The notes: a model not told the origin generated them from the sequence alone. Shown: positions 41,258-53,422, counted from the first letter of the stretch. The stretch is DNA of 64,000 bases from Liolophura sinensis (GCF_032854445.1 NC_088295.1:29756470-29820469), one strand, 5' to 3'. Program-made: numbers and translations.

Positions 41258-42143
41258 TTGAATAAAGTGCAAAACAAAGACAGTCAAGAAAATACATCTT
41301 GTATGTCAGTAATAATCCTGAACGATGCTTTGAACGATGAAATACAAGGTGAGAAGTCGCCGACATTCCATTGACTTTTGCTAACCTTGCCTTAGCAATC
41401 TGGAACTGTACATCTAGGATTTGCGTTTTACCCTGTGTTGTTCCTCCATGAAATGGATACGTTTCTCATCCTCAGTCTGCTGAATCTTTTTCAATTCATC
41501 CTCCACTGATGACAGACTTCCACAAGAGCTTTGCGCCTCAGAATTTGGTGAAGGTTAATCTTGTCTTTTAAGCTTTTTGGAACAATCTTTGACAGATGGA
41601 AATCTATAACACCAGAATAAGGATACATTCTGTAATAATACTAATAAACTTAAGGTACTTTTCTAGTTCACGTTGTGAGGGCGGATAGGTTATTTGATGT
41701 CTTACTAGACAACATTTCAGACCGACAGTCAGAAGACTGATAGATTGATTGATAGCCGTCCAACTCAATCATATCCAGACAATACGAACACGGTGTCTTC
41801 AACGCCAAGCACGGACACAGAAGGGAAGACACAAAGCAAAGCATCGCCACCGGTCACATTTTACTGACACTGGGTCAACCAGCAGTCACAATACCCCTAT
41901 AAAACCGAGCTTCGAGCGCGGTACTTAGTTGCAACTGCCATTTTAACATCCTTTGGAAAACAGGTCTGATTCCCTGATCTACCAAACATGATAATTTCTA
42001 CCACCTCTCAGAGGCCACCTAAATGTTTGAAATTAATGTTACATTTAATCTAAAAGATATACACTTTTAAAAATAAAGAAAAGAAATTCTGTAGCCGAAG
42101 CCATTCAAGACTAGTACATTAATCGAAACTAGCCAAGTACATG
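41258..42143. other. Harbinger interior, no intact gene
   Basis: Some minus-strand sequence near 41430-41560 looks like decayed coding (lysine- and glutamate-rich when read from the minus strand), possibly the C-terminal part of an accessory protein. Not strong enough to call. An S2-like block lies near 41780-41900. Confidence 0.35.
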
Positions 42144-42677
42144 TCACCATACCGTTGAGTGGCTTTTGTAGTTGTTGAACTTAAAGCTGAGAAAATGTCC
42201 TGGATTACGGCTTGTCTCAGCACTGTCACACTCATTCCCCGCCAGTCTGGTGGGAAAAACAGCTGGGACAGTTGTCAAGTCCTCTTCATTGGTTGCACTT
42301 TGCGAATCCCGAATGGTCCTCTGTATCATCACAAAATGGATTTTCAACTGTGTGAAGTCCCCTGGTAGCATCTCTGATATAGCTAGAGCTGTTGGGGGTG
42401 GCTCCGGTGGTGGCTGGCCTCCGCCATTCTTCCTCTTAGCTTTTTCGTACTCGCTGATTTCCTTTTGAGCACTTATCTTCAGTCTCTTCCAGAATCCTTG
42501 CAGACTTGTCAGCTCTCGACCCGGGAAGCGCGAACAAAACTTGTCATAGATTTCTTTCCATGCGGGTCTGTTTCCTCTTGTCACGTTCACCTCGCCTTGT
42601 TTACATTCTACCACTGTTACCCTCTCCGAAATCAGCTCAAGTAAGAAGACTTTTTGTTCATTATTGAAATCTGAAGA
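42144..42677 (-). CDS. Myb/SANT-like DNA-binding protein of the Harbinger element (partial)
   Basis: The minus-strand frame is open from a TGA at 42678-42680 down to 42144, about 177 codons. It reads EQKVFLLELISERVTVVECK, then RPAWKEIYDKFCSRFPGREL and LQGFWKRLKISAQKEISEYE, a trihelix/Myb-like fold with spaced tryptophans; then a proline run (QPPPEPPPTA) and ISEMLPGDF. Harbinger transposons typically encode such a protein, which helps the transposase bind DNA and enter the nucleus. The first helix has no ATG upstream in frame, so the N-terminus is lost or lies in another exon. This is the least damaged coding stretch in the window. Confidence 0.75.
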   Translation of the reverse strand, partial: SSDFNNEQKVFLLELISERVTVVECKQGEVNVTRGNRPAWKEIYDKFCSRFPGRELTSLQGFWKRLKISAQKEISEYEKAKRKNGGGQPPPEPPPTALAISEMLPGDFTQLKIHFVMIQRTIRDSQSATNEEDLTTVPAVFPTRLAGNECDSAETSRNPGHFLSFKFNNYKSHSTVW

Positions 42678-42893
42678 TCATTTAGATTGTTTACTCCCCG
42701 CAACACGCGTGCGCAGTTGTGCACTCAGACCCCCTCTGTCAATGAAATTAACTTTAGACCAATGGTCTCCGTAAACCGCAACTGGCTTTGTGCATACCGC
42801 GGATTTAATCCAGAGGTTTTGTTAAACTGGCGGTTTAGCTAGACCGTTGATCCAGACTAAACCGGTTCTAACTGAACCAGCTTTATGCACATA

Positions 42894-43292
42894 AGCCTGA
42901 ATGTTCCGTATTTAGCATCAGCAAGAATCTGTAACTGGTACGCGTGAAGTTATGACTAAACGAAGTAATAGGTTTGCTGTTATTGCTTGGCATTGAACAT
43001 TATTCTGACGTCATTTGGTGCCTCATTACCTGGCCTGAGCACAAGCATTGCACCCGGCAGCTTTAAGGTGTCATGCGCCTGAGGTTTAAAACATTTCCTT
43101 TAGGGCTTGAAGGACTTGTCACTCTTCATCTCGCTGTTCTATTATAAGCCCCACGAGTAACATGTACACTCTATGTGCTATTAAAGCAGTGATGAAGTCG
43201 AAGTTTTTCCGGGAAGTACAGCATTTTCACCGCATTACCACCGGCATCATAAACGAACTTTGGGCAACGAACAATACATTAACAAAATTCAG
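42894..43292. other. No gene seen
   Basis: Right flank of the Harbinger element, without recognisable features. Confidence 0.45.
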
Positions 43293-43434
43293 TCGTACAT
43301 GTGTACTTAACGGTCTGTCAGCAACCTGTGACCAGTCGTGGAGCTTCCTCCTACCACAGAATGCCTGACATTGTATAAGTGAAACATTCATGAGTACAGT
43401 GTAAAGCACCAATTGAATAAATAAATAAATAAGC
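43293..43434 (+). mobile_element. 5-prime-truncated SINE S1
   Basis: GTCTGTCAGCAACCTGTGAC, CTTCCTCCTACCACAGAATG and tail GTGTAAAGCACCAATTGAAT then AAATAAATAAATAAG. The tRNA-like head is missing. Confidence 0.82.
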
Positions 43435-44039
43435 ATACTAACAATTGTTATCGGTACTCACAATGCATACTAAATGGTTAGGCACAATGAATTTACCTAT
43501 TTTACAAACATTCTTCAAGCAAAAATATTTAAAACATAAACAGACAGCATAAAAATGTCACTGTAATGTTCATTATAATTTCATGAAGTGTTTGTACTCT
43601 GCTGTGCTTGTGCTGACAAGTCAGATTTTTGAGTGTGGCGTATAACCGTCATTTGTTATGTAGGGACATGTAAAATGCTGGTATTATTGTAACGCAATAA
43701 AGTGCTGTTGATCGAAATATAAGCTTTTAAAGTAGTCCTGATATCGTGAAATTTAGCATGTAGTCATTCTTACAGCCTTACGATTTGTTAATTTTTGTGC
43801 ACGAAGTACATTGCAAGTATTATGCTTATTATATTCCGTAAGTTATATGTGTGTAAATGGACAAGATAGCTTTATTTTGAAATAGAACATGTTTCACTCA
43901 GCTCACTTATATGACTGTTTGTAGTTTCACTTTCATACTAATCGAATACCTATACATATTTGAGTTCTAAAATACAATTGCTTTGGCTGCAAGTTATAAT
44001 TCCTGTGGGTTAAGCTCCTTATAATATTATATTTGTCAG
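43435..44039. other. No gene seen
   Basis: AT-rich, no open frame of 60 codons. Confidence 0.5.
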
Positions 44040-45400
44040 CAAGATTTATTACTATCAGCTGCTTGAAGAGGGGCTTCAAGTGCCGCAGCATCAACGTATT
44101 CTATACAGATCTACACTCTGGAGGAACTATTTCAGAAACACATCAGTCCTTTCTCAAACAGAAAGGTATATCCGTACCTTATCGTGACACCCGTAAGCTG
44201 GTGTAGAAGCTGTACAACCAAACTAGTTATAAAACTTCAGAATTTCCTTATCAATTGTATCAGTGTTTAACAAAACTATTCATCGCTACATTAAAGTCAA
44301 AAGCAACGCAGTCTTCATCAGTTTGACTACATATAAGGGTTACCATTGATGCCATTTTTCGCTCTTCATCGAGTTGCTTGAATTTCTCATCAATAATATG
44401 AATGAGAAATTCAGGGAAACCATACATCAACAGGGTATAGGTATTCCGACGGGTACAAGTTGTGCCCCGCTTTAAGCTGATCTACATGTATATCTGTTCT
44501 TATATGAATACGATTGTATAGAGAAACTATACGTATGAAGAAGTATTATCAGGCCCGATCTTTCTCATTTTCTAAACGGTATATTGATGATCTGCTAGCT
44601 TTAAGCATTCCATATATAGCAAAGGCTGTGAAAGATAAACACCTACCTTTGCTGATTTTAGGTAAACCGCAGATTCTCCAGGTAGTGCATCTAATCTGGA
44701 CCTATATTTGTACAAAGATCCAAACGGTTTCCTCTCTCGCAGACTTTACGACACGAGGGACAGTTTCAATTCTGACATTGTAAATTACCCTTATTTAGAC
44801 AGCAATATAACGTAGTGATATGGTGTGTACATATCTCGCCTTGCAGCATTTATTAGATCCTGCTTTTTGCGTGACGATTTCAATCAACGTCACAAGTTAT
44901 TATTCACAAACTAGGGTGTCAAGGTTATTCCATCAAACAGCCTCACTCCATATTTCTTAAGTCTTACAATGAGTGCAATTCTCGTGTATGTAAATATGGA
45001 CAGAGGCGTCCAGAAACTCGGGCACTGTGCTTACTGATTCTGTCTAATTCCACTTAACCCTGCGCTACATTCATTATATTGAATTAGATCGCCTTCTTGG
45101 ACATATGAACAATTGCACCCAAAGCGCAGCTGAGATACATATTTTATTTTCGACAGCTTGTACACTGTACTTTAGTACTTATTATACTATACTAGTCTTA
45201 TTTTGAATACTACTTTCACTCAGTCGCCTTGCGTCTTTCCAACGTCAATCAAAACTGCTGGCTGCTTCTCGTTGCATGATTCATCTTCTAGTTTCGTACT
45301 TTATGTACTTATTTCTTTGGTGTTTCTGTTAAATGTCGTTTTCGGAATTGACCTTGCCATTATTGGCCTAAAACGTCAATTATTGGTTAATGGCTGACAT
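44040..45400 (+). pseudogene. Penelope-like reverse-transcriptase relic (copy 1)
   Basis: Read across frames on the plus strand: NVFYTDLHSGGTISETHQSF (44090-44155), GIGIPTGTSCAPL (about 44437-44472), KRYIDDLLAL with the catalytic YIDD (44580-44591), LDLYLYKDPNGF and RRLYDTRDSFNSDIVNYPYL (44690-44800), then a decayed region corresponding to VYISRLA...RDDFNQRHKLL and KYGQR near 45000. The GIP-x-GT-x-CAPL, YIDD and NYP order matches a widespread animal RT group that I recall as Penelope-like. Several frameshifts and stops make it inactive. The 45190-45400 end block recurs at 54940-55140. Confidence 0.75.
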
Positions 45401-46557
45401 ACGAATGTCTTTTTCTTTGTTTGTTATATATATTTTCTCTACTAGATGTATGCCCATGTATGAGGTAACAGTGACTGAATGTTCAGTCAGATATAAGGTT
45501 TTACCTTGCATTTTTTCATTTCACACAGAGGGATTAAGCCTTTGAACGGTATATTGGGTTACACGGAAGTTAATCGCAAATTGGCTAGGGTAAGGCTTTG
45601 TTTTCATTAGCATTTATATGAATGCAAGCAACAGACTTCGACACGTAAGATCCAACGGGAGAGGTGGGTATTGAACCAGGTCAAGTAGATGTAAAGCTCT
45701 TGTTGTTGTTTTTGTTGTTTGGGATCCATGGGACATCGGAATGGGGAACTTGCCAGTGTTATACATTAATTAGCTTTACCAGGAAGCAGATTTGCTGAAT
45801 TCCGCTTCATTAACCTTTGGATTTTCCGACCAGCTATGTTATTCAAACTTGACCGGCAATATCGGATCATACATGTCTTCCGGGATTATGGGTATTCTTG
45901 TAGCGTCGACTGATTCCTGATTGAGGACAGCTCCCCCGAGTTTCGACAGAGAAACTCTGGGGTCAAGGAATGTGTCGATAACACGACTGGAAAATTTCCT
46001 TTTGAAAGAAGTTGCAATATATTGGACGGCTTATACTCGCAGGGAGGTGAACTGATAACAGCTAATCCAATATAATCTGTGTATATCTGCAAAGAAATAT
46101 GTTCAAAGCTTCACCTTCTGACTGTGTTCTTTACTTAGTTTGAATAATATTTCTAAAACTTTACTGTTGACGTGAACAATCTCTGACATATATTTACATA
46201 AAGAAACGTCGATAACAAATCACAAAACTAGCTCTAGGATCGTACTTGTGTGCATCGATAAAAATGAAGAAAATATCAAAGAGCATAAATGTCCTCTAAA
46301 AGATGGTGACAGCAAGCATCTTTTTTTTTTGGGGGGGGGGAATAATCTGCACAAACTCGAACCAGGAACTACCAAAAAAATAAGCACAAGTACAAAACAT
46401 TTGCACTTGCTTTGGATTATAGGCAAGTTAATCATCTCAACGAGAACAACAATCCACAAAATTGTTTACGTATTCAGTATTCTATTTGTTAGTTTGTTTT
46501 CCGTTTGAATCTCAGTTAAGTTTAATGTCAAAGACACCACAAAGGGAGAGGATAAAT
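45401..46557. other. No gene seen
   Basis: AT-rich. Contains a T-run directly followed by a G-run at about 46320-46340 (TTTTTTTTTT then GGGGGGGGGG), which makes an 86-codon frame across it meaningless. Confidence 0.5.
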
Positions 46558-46715
46558 CATGCGTATTTTTCAGATAGGTAAACATGTCTACAAGCAAGAG
46601 AGTAATTCCGAAAAACTTAATCTGTTGTTTTATAGTCATGCGTATTTGTCAAATAGGTGAACATGTCTACAAGCAAGAGAGTAATTCCAATAAACGTAAT
46701 CTGCTGTTTTATAAT
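46558..46715. repeat. 79-bp tandem duplication
   Basis: CATGCGTATTT starts units at 46558 and 46637. Both share GGT(A/G)AACATGTCTACAAGC, AAGAGAGTAATTCC and TCTG(T/C)TGTTTTATA. Few differences, so fairly recent. Confidence 0.93.
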
Positions 46716-47825
46716 GAAAATGTTATTAGCTTGTCTCCACGTATCCCGTGGGTGCAAAAGACATGATGAGAGCATTATATTAGCGATTAACGTAAAACTA
46801 TCAATAATACAAAATCTTCGAATAATCTTCGAGGAAATCAAGCGGAATACACACGATATGAAAGATCTAAGATTTGAAAAAATCCACGTGTTAACCCCGT
46901 GGTCTCAGAACTAGCTAAATGTGTATCTAATACCCGTGTAAGGAAAGGAAAATTTTTCAGGTTCGTTTGCGTAACCGAACACACCTGTGGTGAAAGTGAC
47001 AACGCCGCTGGAAAGAAATTCACACTAACAAGTTTCTCTCTGTTAGTGTAGTAGTTGATTTTCTTATCTCTGTTACAGTTACCCCAAATCGGCAGAGATG
47101 TTAATAAATATCGCGTCCCAGTTGACAGTGATAAATTAAACTATGCAACAAGAAAAGGTCAGGCTATAAAGAAATTTCACAGCTGACAGATTCAGGAAAA
47201 CTCTCAAGCTGATGTATTATGAAGAAGAATAAAAAGGAACGAGGACGTCTAGTGGATGGATATGTATGATAAAGATCTATTGACGATATTTTCTTATTCA
47301 CTGCCGATATGGAGCTTTGTGAAATCTTGACAAATATAAATTGAAGACTCGGGATCGTTGGTGACGGTTGTCTAATCCGAAACACTAGAGAGATGATTGC
47401 GTTTGTGGAGAAAAGAAAATCCACCCAGGGTTATTGATGACATGGGGCATCAGATCGACCTGTAATACGCTTCCCCAAATTTACGGAGCCAGACTGAAAT
47501 ACTAAGGGATGATTCTATGCTCTCCCATCCCTTTCTCACCATCAAGGTCAAGGTCAGCAATGTAACCCTATCTTCCCTCCCTTTTTAACTGGTTTCTGTT
47601 TTACAAAGCTGTTGCGACGTTGTGCCCAGCGCACTTCCCATTGTGACGTATATCTTTTCTACTGATTCCCATTGTCATTACGCAAGGTGCAAGTTACGTC
47701 TGTTTCGTAAAACGGGCCAAGTACATTGGAAAAAGACAGTTTATAAAGCAGAACAGAATTATTCCTTATCTGCATGATTAAGCCACTTCCTAAAACACAG
47801 TATACATGCAAGAAATTGGAGAGAG
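46716..47825. other. No gene seen
   Basis: Short overlapping frames (60-86 codons) on both strands without motifs. Confidence 0.45.
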
Positions 47826-48143
47826 TAAGTGAGTGCTTGGGGTTTAACGTCGTACTTAACAATTTTTCAGTCATATGACGACGAAGGAATCCTTAGTGTC
47901 CATGTACTGTGCCTCCTTGTTGCAGGTTGGATTTCCGCCGCTCTTTTATCTAGTGCTGCCCGCCCGAGCCATTATACTAATACGTGTCAACCAGTCGTTG
48001 CACAATACCCTTCATGCTGAATGCCAAGCGAGGAAGTTACAGCTTCTTCTTTTAAGGTCTTAGGTGCGACTCGACCCAGTATTAACCCTGAATCTACCTC
48101 TCCCGAAGCGGACGCTCTACGAGCTGTGCTATCAGGGCCGCTA
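47826..48143 (-). mobile_element. SINE S2, full length
   Basis: Tail GTGAGTGCTTGGGGTTTAAC, GTCGTACTTAACAATTTTTC, CATATGACGACGAAGGAATC; body TTGCAGGTTGGATTTCCGCC, GTCAACCAGTCGTTGCACAA; head CCTCTCCCGAAGCGGACGC and TCTACGAGCTGTGCTATCAG followed by GGGCCG. The block between GTGCTGCC and GAGCCATTATAC is shortened compared with 26127. The tRNA-like head is complete. Confidence 0.9.
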
Positions 48144-48582
48144 CAAGAAATCAGAAACTTCTCATAAAATCTCCTACCTCATAGCTCGGCATGTTGGCTG
48201 ACACTGATTTTTCATTCGCAGAACAAGGGTAATTATGCATTAACGACAAATGAAACCCCACAAGAAACTGAGAACAGTATTAAGCAAAACACACAATCTT
48301 GCCTCACTCATTGAATGTTTAACTTTTTACTTTAATTCGCATTCATGTACAGTTTATTTTTTGTTCCTCAGTATTTGTCATTTTTTGTTTTTATTTACAT
48401 ACCTCCATCGGGCTTTGTTGGTCTCTGGTGATTCTAAGCAAGTGAAGTTACGCTTTTAGTTTATACTCTCTGATGATACGCAAATGACACAACGGTTATA
48501 AAATCACTTTATAGTTATACCAACCCAAACGTTTGATACATGTCAAAATTTATCTCGCAGCAACAGGGCTCTAGGGGTTTGA
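48144..48582. other. No gene seen
   Basis: AT-rich, one 69-codon frame with a leucine- and phenylalanine-rich stretch and no motif. Confidence 0.45.
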
Positions 48583-48922
48583 ATGGCGTTAACCTCTCAC
48601 ATGTTTATCTTTGTCAATCCGTTTGAAGACATCATCGATTAAGCAGATATGAATTATGGAAAAACAACGTTTCAAAACAAACGTTTTGGTTTACACTCTG
48701 ACCTACACACATGGCAGTTGTATCGTGTGCGTAGTATAGCAAACATAAAACATATGGCGTTAACCTGTGACATGTTTATCTTTGTCAATCCGTTTGAGGA
48801 CATCATCGATTAAGCAGATATGAATTATGGAAAAACAACGTTTCAAAACCAATGTTTTGGTTTACACTCTGACCTACACACATGGCAGTTGTATCGTGTG
48901 CGTAGTATAGCAAACATAAAAC
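48583..48922. repeat. 171-bp tandem duplication, almost identical units
   Basis: ATGGCGTTAACCT(C/G)T(C/G)AC starts units at 48583 and 48754. Both run through ATCATCGATTAAGCAGATAT, GGAAAAACAACGTTTCAAAA and GTTGTATCGTGTGCGTAGTA. Only a handful of base differences, so the duplication is recent. Confidence 0.96.
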
Positions 48923-49108
48923 TGACCTCATGATTCGTTGCATTAGTAAGGCTACCAATGTAATCCTCTGCGAGTACACACACTTACACACACAGCCATT
49001 GTCTGGAGTGACCACTCCAAAGCTAAAGTTATCCGATTCTATAAGGTGTAGATAGAGCCCCGTGAACTTTGCTCTCCTGAAACAAATTGATAGATGGCGC
49101 TAACCTGG

Positions 49109-49360
49109 TTACGATAATGACAGATTACCTGAGGGTTGCTGGTCAACACCCGGAGACAGCAACAGAACCCCACTCTCGGAAATCCTGTTATCAGTAGACC
49201 ACCGGATTTCAGGCCAGACAAGCAAAGTCTGCCTAATTTGCCCCTTCCCCGCTTCAAATCCACTCTCTGTCGGATAGTTACACCAAATGGAGAAGAATGC
49301 GCATTCTGACGCAGTCCATGGCCAGTCGTCATACAGGCAGCATTTCAGAGCAGATACCAT
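49109..49360 (-). CDS. Possible first exon, unknown product
   Basis: The minus strand has an ATG at 49358-49360 and stays open for 83 codons (MVSALKCCLYDDWPWTASEC..., later LLVWPEIRWSTDN). CAACCCTCAG|GTAATCTG near 49125-49135 is a usable donor. A second frame is also open for 97 codons through the same block. Base composition is less AT-rich than the surroundings. No domain recognised; it could be an untranslated or chance open block. Confidence 0.25.
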   Translation of the reverse strand: MVSALKCCLYDDWPWTASECAFFSIWCNYPTESGFEAGKGQIRQTLLVWPEIRWSTDNRISESGVLLLSPGVDQQPSGNLSLS

Positions 49361-51707
49361 AAAAATAACAGCACAGGCTTCTAACGTGTAAGAACACTCT
49401 TAGGCTGATTGAATAAGGTGATAACTTCACAGCGTAAACACCTGCAATATACACTTACATCCAGAAAGGTGACCTGGTGACTTAATAACAGCGTACAGAG
49501 AGAACAAATGTCGAACAGAACATGGAAATAAATCACATTAATCTAATAAATATCGTGGCACCTTTAATTTTCTTATAACTAGTTGTATGTTTAATTAAAT
49601 ACAACAGTGATCATTAAAGAAATTGACGAAGTTCTAAATGCAGCAAAACTCTAGTGGTACAGATAAATCATTGTCCGTGTCACATAGAATATTGAAAACT
49701 GCTTCCTAAATAATGCTAACAATGCAAGTCGTCCTTCTGGCTTTTTCTGTCTTTTGACTCTTCCTTCCAGGATTTAAAGGTTTACCCGTGATCAACATGA
49801 GCATGTGCTATGATGGGTCACGTTGGTTTAACTATTGAATTATATAAGTTGTCCAGCATCGCCTTAGCATATATAGTTTTTTTTTGCCGTGGTGATATTA
49901 TATCGAATTTTTATGCAATGATATGCGTATGTCAAGTACATGGACATGTGTCTTTGATTTGCTTACCAGAAAATAACAGCCTGTACTTCAACTTTATTAA
50001 ATAGTGTGGACAAATTTAAGCAAGAGTACACAGGCGGTTATCTTTCGACCAAACGCATTATGGATTTGTACATTTAATACCACAAATTCGAAGAGTTTTG
50101 ACATGTGATATTTTACACAGCATTGTTCAGTCCGAGATGATCCCTCAGAAATGTAAAGTTGATCAAGAGGAAATTCTGTCTATAATTTGTGTAACAAGAT
50201 CACTTTCTGTTTATTAATCTTCCATTTGGATTGGACTATGAATAAGGATATGCATATCTCTACTATTTCCCTTTTTTCAAACAGAGCAGTATAAGTCTAC
50301 ACAGCTGTCATGCCAGACCTACTGCTCGCGAAACCACGTGTACTGTGTTTGGCAGTTGCATAACGTGTTTTCGTGGCGAGATCTGTGTGGTACGTATGCA
50401 GGGCAGAAGGCATTTCTTCAATCATGAAAGTTTCGATCGGACAGGCTATCAAATACAACATACTCTTTAGTGAATTTAAAAGCGTTTATAAAAAATGGTT
50501 TTTGGTAAAACATGTTCCAATCTAATGGCCTTATAAAAAGTAATGGCTTTTATTCAACTGTAGCCACCTTTTATTTTCTCGTAGAATAGGGATTTGAACA
50601 AAAACCAATGACAAAATAATCTAGAAACAAGCTCTCTTCTACGTCAACGCTTACCTCGTGCTAACAAATGTACCGATCCATCAATTTCCAAAGCTAACAC
50701 TAACAATAGAGTTTCACTTAATCCGCTTCAACAGGCTCTCAGAACCCCAATTGGCAAACGTTTTGAGATAAGAGCTTAAAACAAAAAAAACGTAAGCCAT
50801 GAACCGTGCCAGATGAAATCCTTCAAAAAGCAATGGCTTCTAAGCACACGCTTGTGGTGAAAAAGGGAGGAAAAAACAAAACAACAAACCTTAGCGTGGT
50901 ATTCAAAAAATCAGTAGCATTGTATTCTAATTGATCACAGAAGAGTGTTCATAGAGAGCATAATTACAAATTGGAAATCTCATATATTGCTTTGAAATTA
51001 ATAATATGTTGCATGGAAAGTAATCAACAGAGCATTCTACTTATATTGTATCAATGAACCAATATATGAATATCACAGTATGGCAGCCGAATCGTGGCAA
51101 TTGTATGTGTACTAGCATCCATATGTCTATCTTGACAACCTCACACATTCAATGCAAGGCAGTAATAATAATATTTGCAACAGTATAAAACCACTGGGAG
51201 AAAATGAAAAATATTCTGCATATAGATATTAATTATTTTGTGCCATGAAACTTGACAGAAATATGATCGATGGACAATGTTAATGTCGGTATTAAAACTT
51301 TCTCTGACTATCTGCAGATCAGCCTTTGAACGATGTTAATTTCCAAGCAACCATTAACGTATTATATCAAAACAGGAGACCATTAATCATTACATGTATC
51401 CGAGAAGAGACAGATTAATGAAATCAGCAGCATACCATGATCACACCATGCTTACTATGTATGTCGTAGAGTTTTCTCAACATTTTTAGTATATGCAGCA
51501 CACGCATAGTACCGTTAACCATTTTAACAATCTCTGCAGAACCTGTGTAATTTGTTCGAGAAATGCATATCAGCAACCGGTTGTGAAGGGTAATGGGTAT
51601 AAAACGTCAACATGACCGCTCCATATGCCTTTCATTGTGATTAAGATAGTTCAAACCATAAGCAATTACACTTTGCAATCCGCAAGTTATCTTCATGTTT
51701 GATTAAA
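49361..51707. other. Long stretch without genes
   Basis: AT-rich throughout, with one 64-codon frame (49810-50004) lacking motifs. No SINE or tandem repeat seen. Confidence 0.5.
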
Positions 51708-51790
51708 CCTGTCGATGGTCGTGGGTTCACCAGGACTTCTCATCGTAATTCTGGCCGCCGTCATATCAGTGAACTATAAGTAAAAAAAGT
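51708..51790 (+). mobile_element. SINE S1 3-prime fragment
   Basis: CCTGTCGATGGTCGTGGGTT, TAATTCTGGCCGCCGTCATA and GTGAACTATAAG are the body-tail part of S1. Confidence 0.7.
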
Positions 51791-53334
51791 GAAGTGAGAC
51801 CCTCGTACGCTAATACTTTTCAAGAAGTCTTCTTACACATCTTGAGACACTCTCTCGACATTACAAAGAAATGCTGTAAAACTAAAACCTACACAGCAAG
51901 CCATGTGTTATACTAAAACCTCCTGCAAGTGGATATTTCTATGAGGCAACTTTATATTGATACTACTGTTAACGTAAGTAAACAGATTAGGCAAACGAGA
52001 ATAAGACGGTGGACTTGTAAGAATACTGTTAAGGATAATAGCGCTCATTGTAAAACACGCACACGTTTGTTTGCCGTTTGAGGTTATTAATAATAAAACC
52101 ATGATAAACTACTTTGATCAACATGCAGCTCATACATTGCACGACACGATGACTATACGGCTTCTTCTTTGCGTTTAACTCACAAAAACATGTTACAGAT
52201 TTGACAGATTGCGCGTCTCATGTTTGCGAGCATGCATTGCACAGGACACATACTGCGCACAAATCATGAATACTTAATATCACCGATTCTACGAAAGAGG
52301 AGATTTATTGTCAAAAGGAAAACGGCGTTTGTTGTGAATTCCCCTGACATGTTGTTGTCACAGATAAAAAGCAAATGGAAATCGATCAGCACGGTACTTT
52401 ATTTGTTTAGTTTTTGTCTTCATCAAGGGTAAGTATATGGTCTGAATATCGAGGGTAACGCACATCTATTTGGTATAGTTTTTCCAATGATGAATAGAGA
52501 CGTTCTTTTTGTCCTCGGACATATATCAGCATTAATATTTGACGGACTATTTGAGCAACAATTATGTGGCTGTCAGATGTGAACATTTTGCTCAAACAAA
52601 GGCTGGCATGAAAGGTACTTGTGCCGAGCTGATAAGGAGGCCCGGTCGTCACGCAGATGATAGACTAGTGAGTGGGTGACACGCTATGTTTACCTCACCC
52701 ATGGGAGCATCCTGGCCAGGGTTCATGTAAAGATCTGTAGGGTAATGTTACCTAACAGACAGCGAGGTGGTGATGTGGTCTCAGTTTAAAGGTTAATCAC
52801 TACACTGATACACTGACAGACGTATGTAATGTTCCTCATTTAGCTAATTATGTAAACATCCAAGCAAATGTAGAGTCCAGAAGACGACAAGCGATATGAA
52901 CCAGGGAAATTATTTGCCGCGGGTTCGAAGATCAGAAAGGGAATAGACCTTTATCAGAACTGTGAAGTATTTCTAGAGCGATTTATGTTTTTTTTTTTTA
53001 CTTGAACTGTAAGTTTTTAATATTGTTCTATTCGGCTTTTAAAGCTGTTTGGATGTGGTAAATATTTGGTATCCATTGAGATGAAACAATCTTGTCTGCG
53101 ACAGAAATCATACTCCGAAACGAAGGTTTATACTCCTCTAAATTCACCACTGCCTAATGAAATACTATTCACGTATAAATGCGACAAATGAAAACTTACT
53201 GACTTGTTTTCATCATCCATTAGTTACGTGTGTCACGTAATTTTGTAAGAATGAAAACCTATTTTATGGAATAACGACAGTAAGGTAGTTAAAGGTGTAT
53301 TGAAAAAATATAAACAAAAAATGTAATTATTTGT
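51791..53334. other. No clear gene
   Basis: A 70-codon plus-strand frame at 52220-52432 (RTNHEYLISPILRKRRFIVK) ends near CATCAAGG|GTAAGTAT (about 52425-52435), a strong donor match, so a small exon is possible but unsupported otherwise. The remainder is AT-rich without features. Confidence 0.3.
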
Positions 53335-53422
53335 TTTAATTTATTCATTTATTTGGTGTCTTACGTCATATTCAAGAATATTTCACTTGTACGACGGCGG
53401 CCAGCAACATGGCGGAAGCAAA
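53335..53422 (-). mobile_element. SINE S1 3-prime fragment
   Basis: AATTTATTCATTTATTTGG, GTCTTACGTCATATTCAAGA, CACTTGTACGACGGCGGCC then AGCAACATGG. Head and middle are absent. Confidence 0.78.

Larger units (their letters stand above)
38535..42893 (-). mobile_element. PIF/Harbinger DNA transposon, degenerate, two genes
   Basis: Terminal inverted repeats: left GGGCCATATGCATAAAGC followed by TGGTTTAACTTAAACCAG, right (reversed) GGCTTATGTGCATAAAGC followed by TGGTTCAGTTAGAACCGG. Sub-terminal stretches on both sides are full of GGTTTA-type motifs. TTA precedes the left end (38532-38534); TGA follows the right end, a possibly mutated 3-bp duplication. Inside, on the minus strand, are a Myb/SANT-like protein frame and a Harbinger transposase in pieces, the usual two-gene content. 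SINEs and a tandem duplication have enlarged it to about 4.36 kb. Confidence 0.85.

Noticed and set aside
41430-41560. Decayed lysine/glutamate-rich coding within the Harbinger element
   Set aside because: Reading it needs several frame changes and there is no motif to confirm it.
42801-42893. GGTTTA-type motifs near the Harbinger ends as telomere-like repeats
   Set aside because: They occur only at both sub-termini of the transposon, irregularly spaced, and are best explained as transposase or Myb-protein binding sites.
46320-46341. T10-G10 junction as a structural or regulatory element
   Set aside because: Adjacent homopolymers are common sequencing or assembly weak points; no other signal around it.
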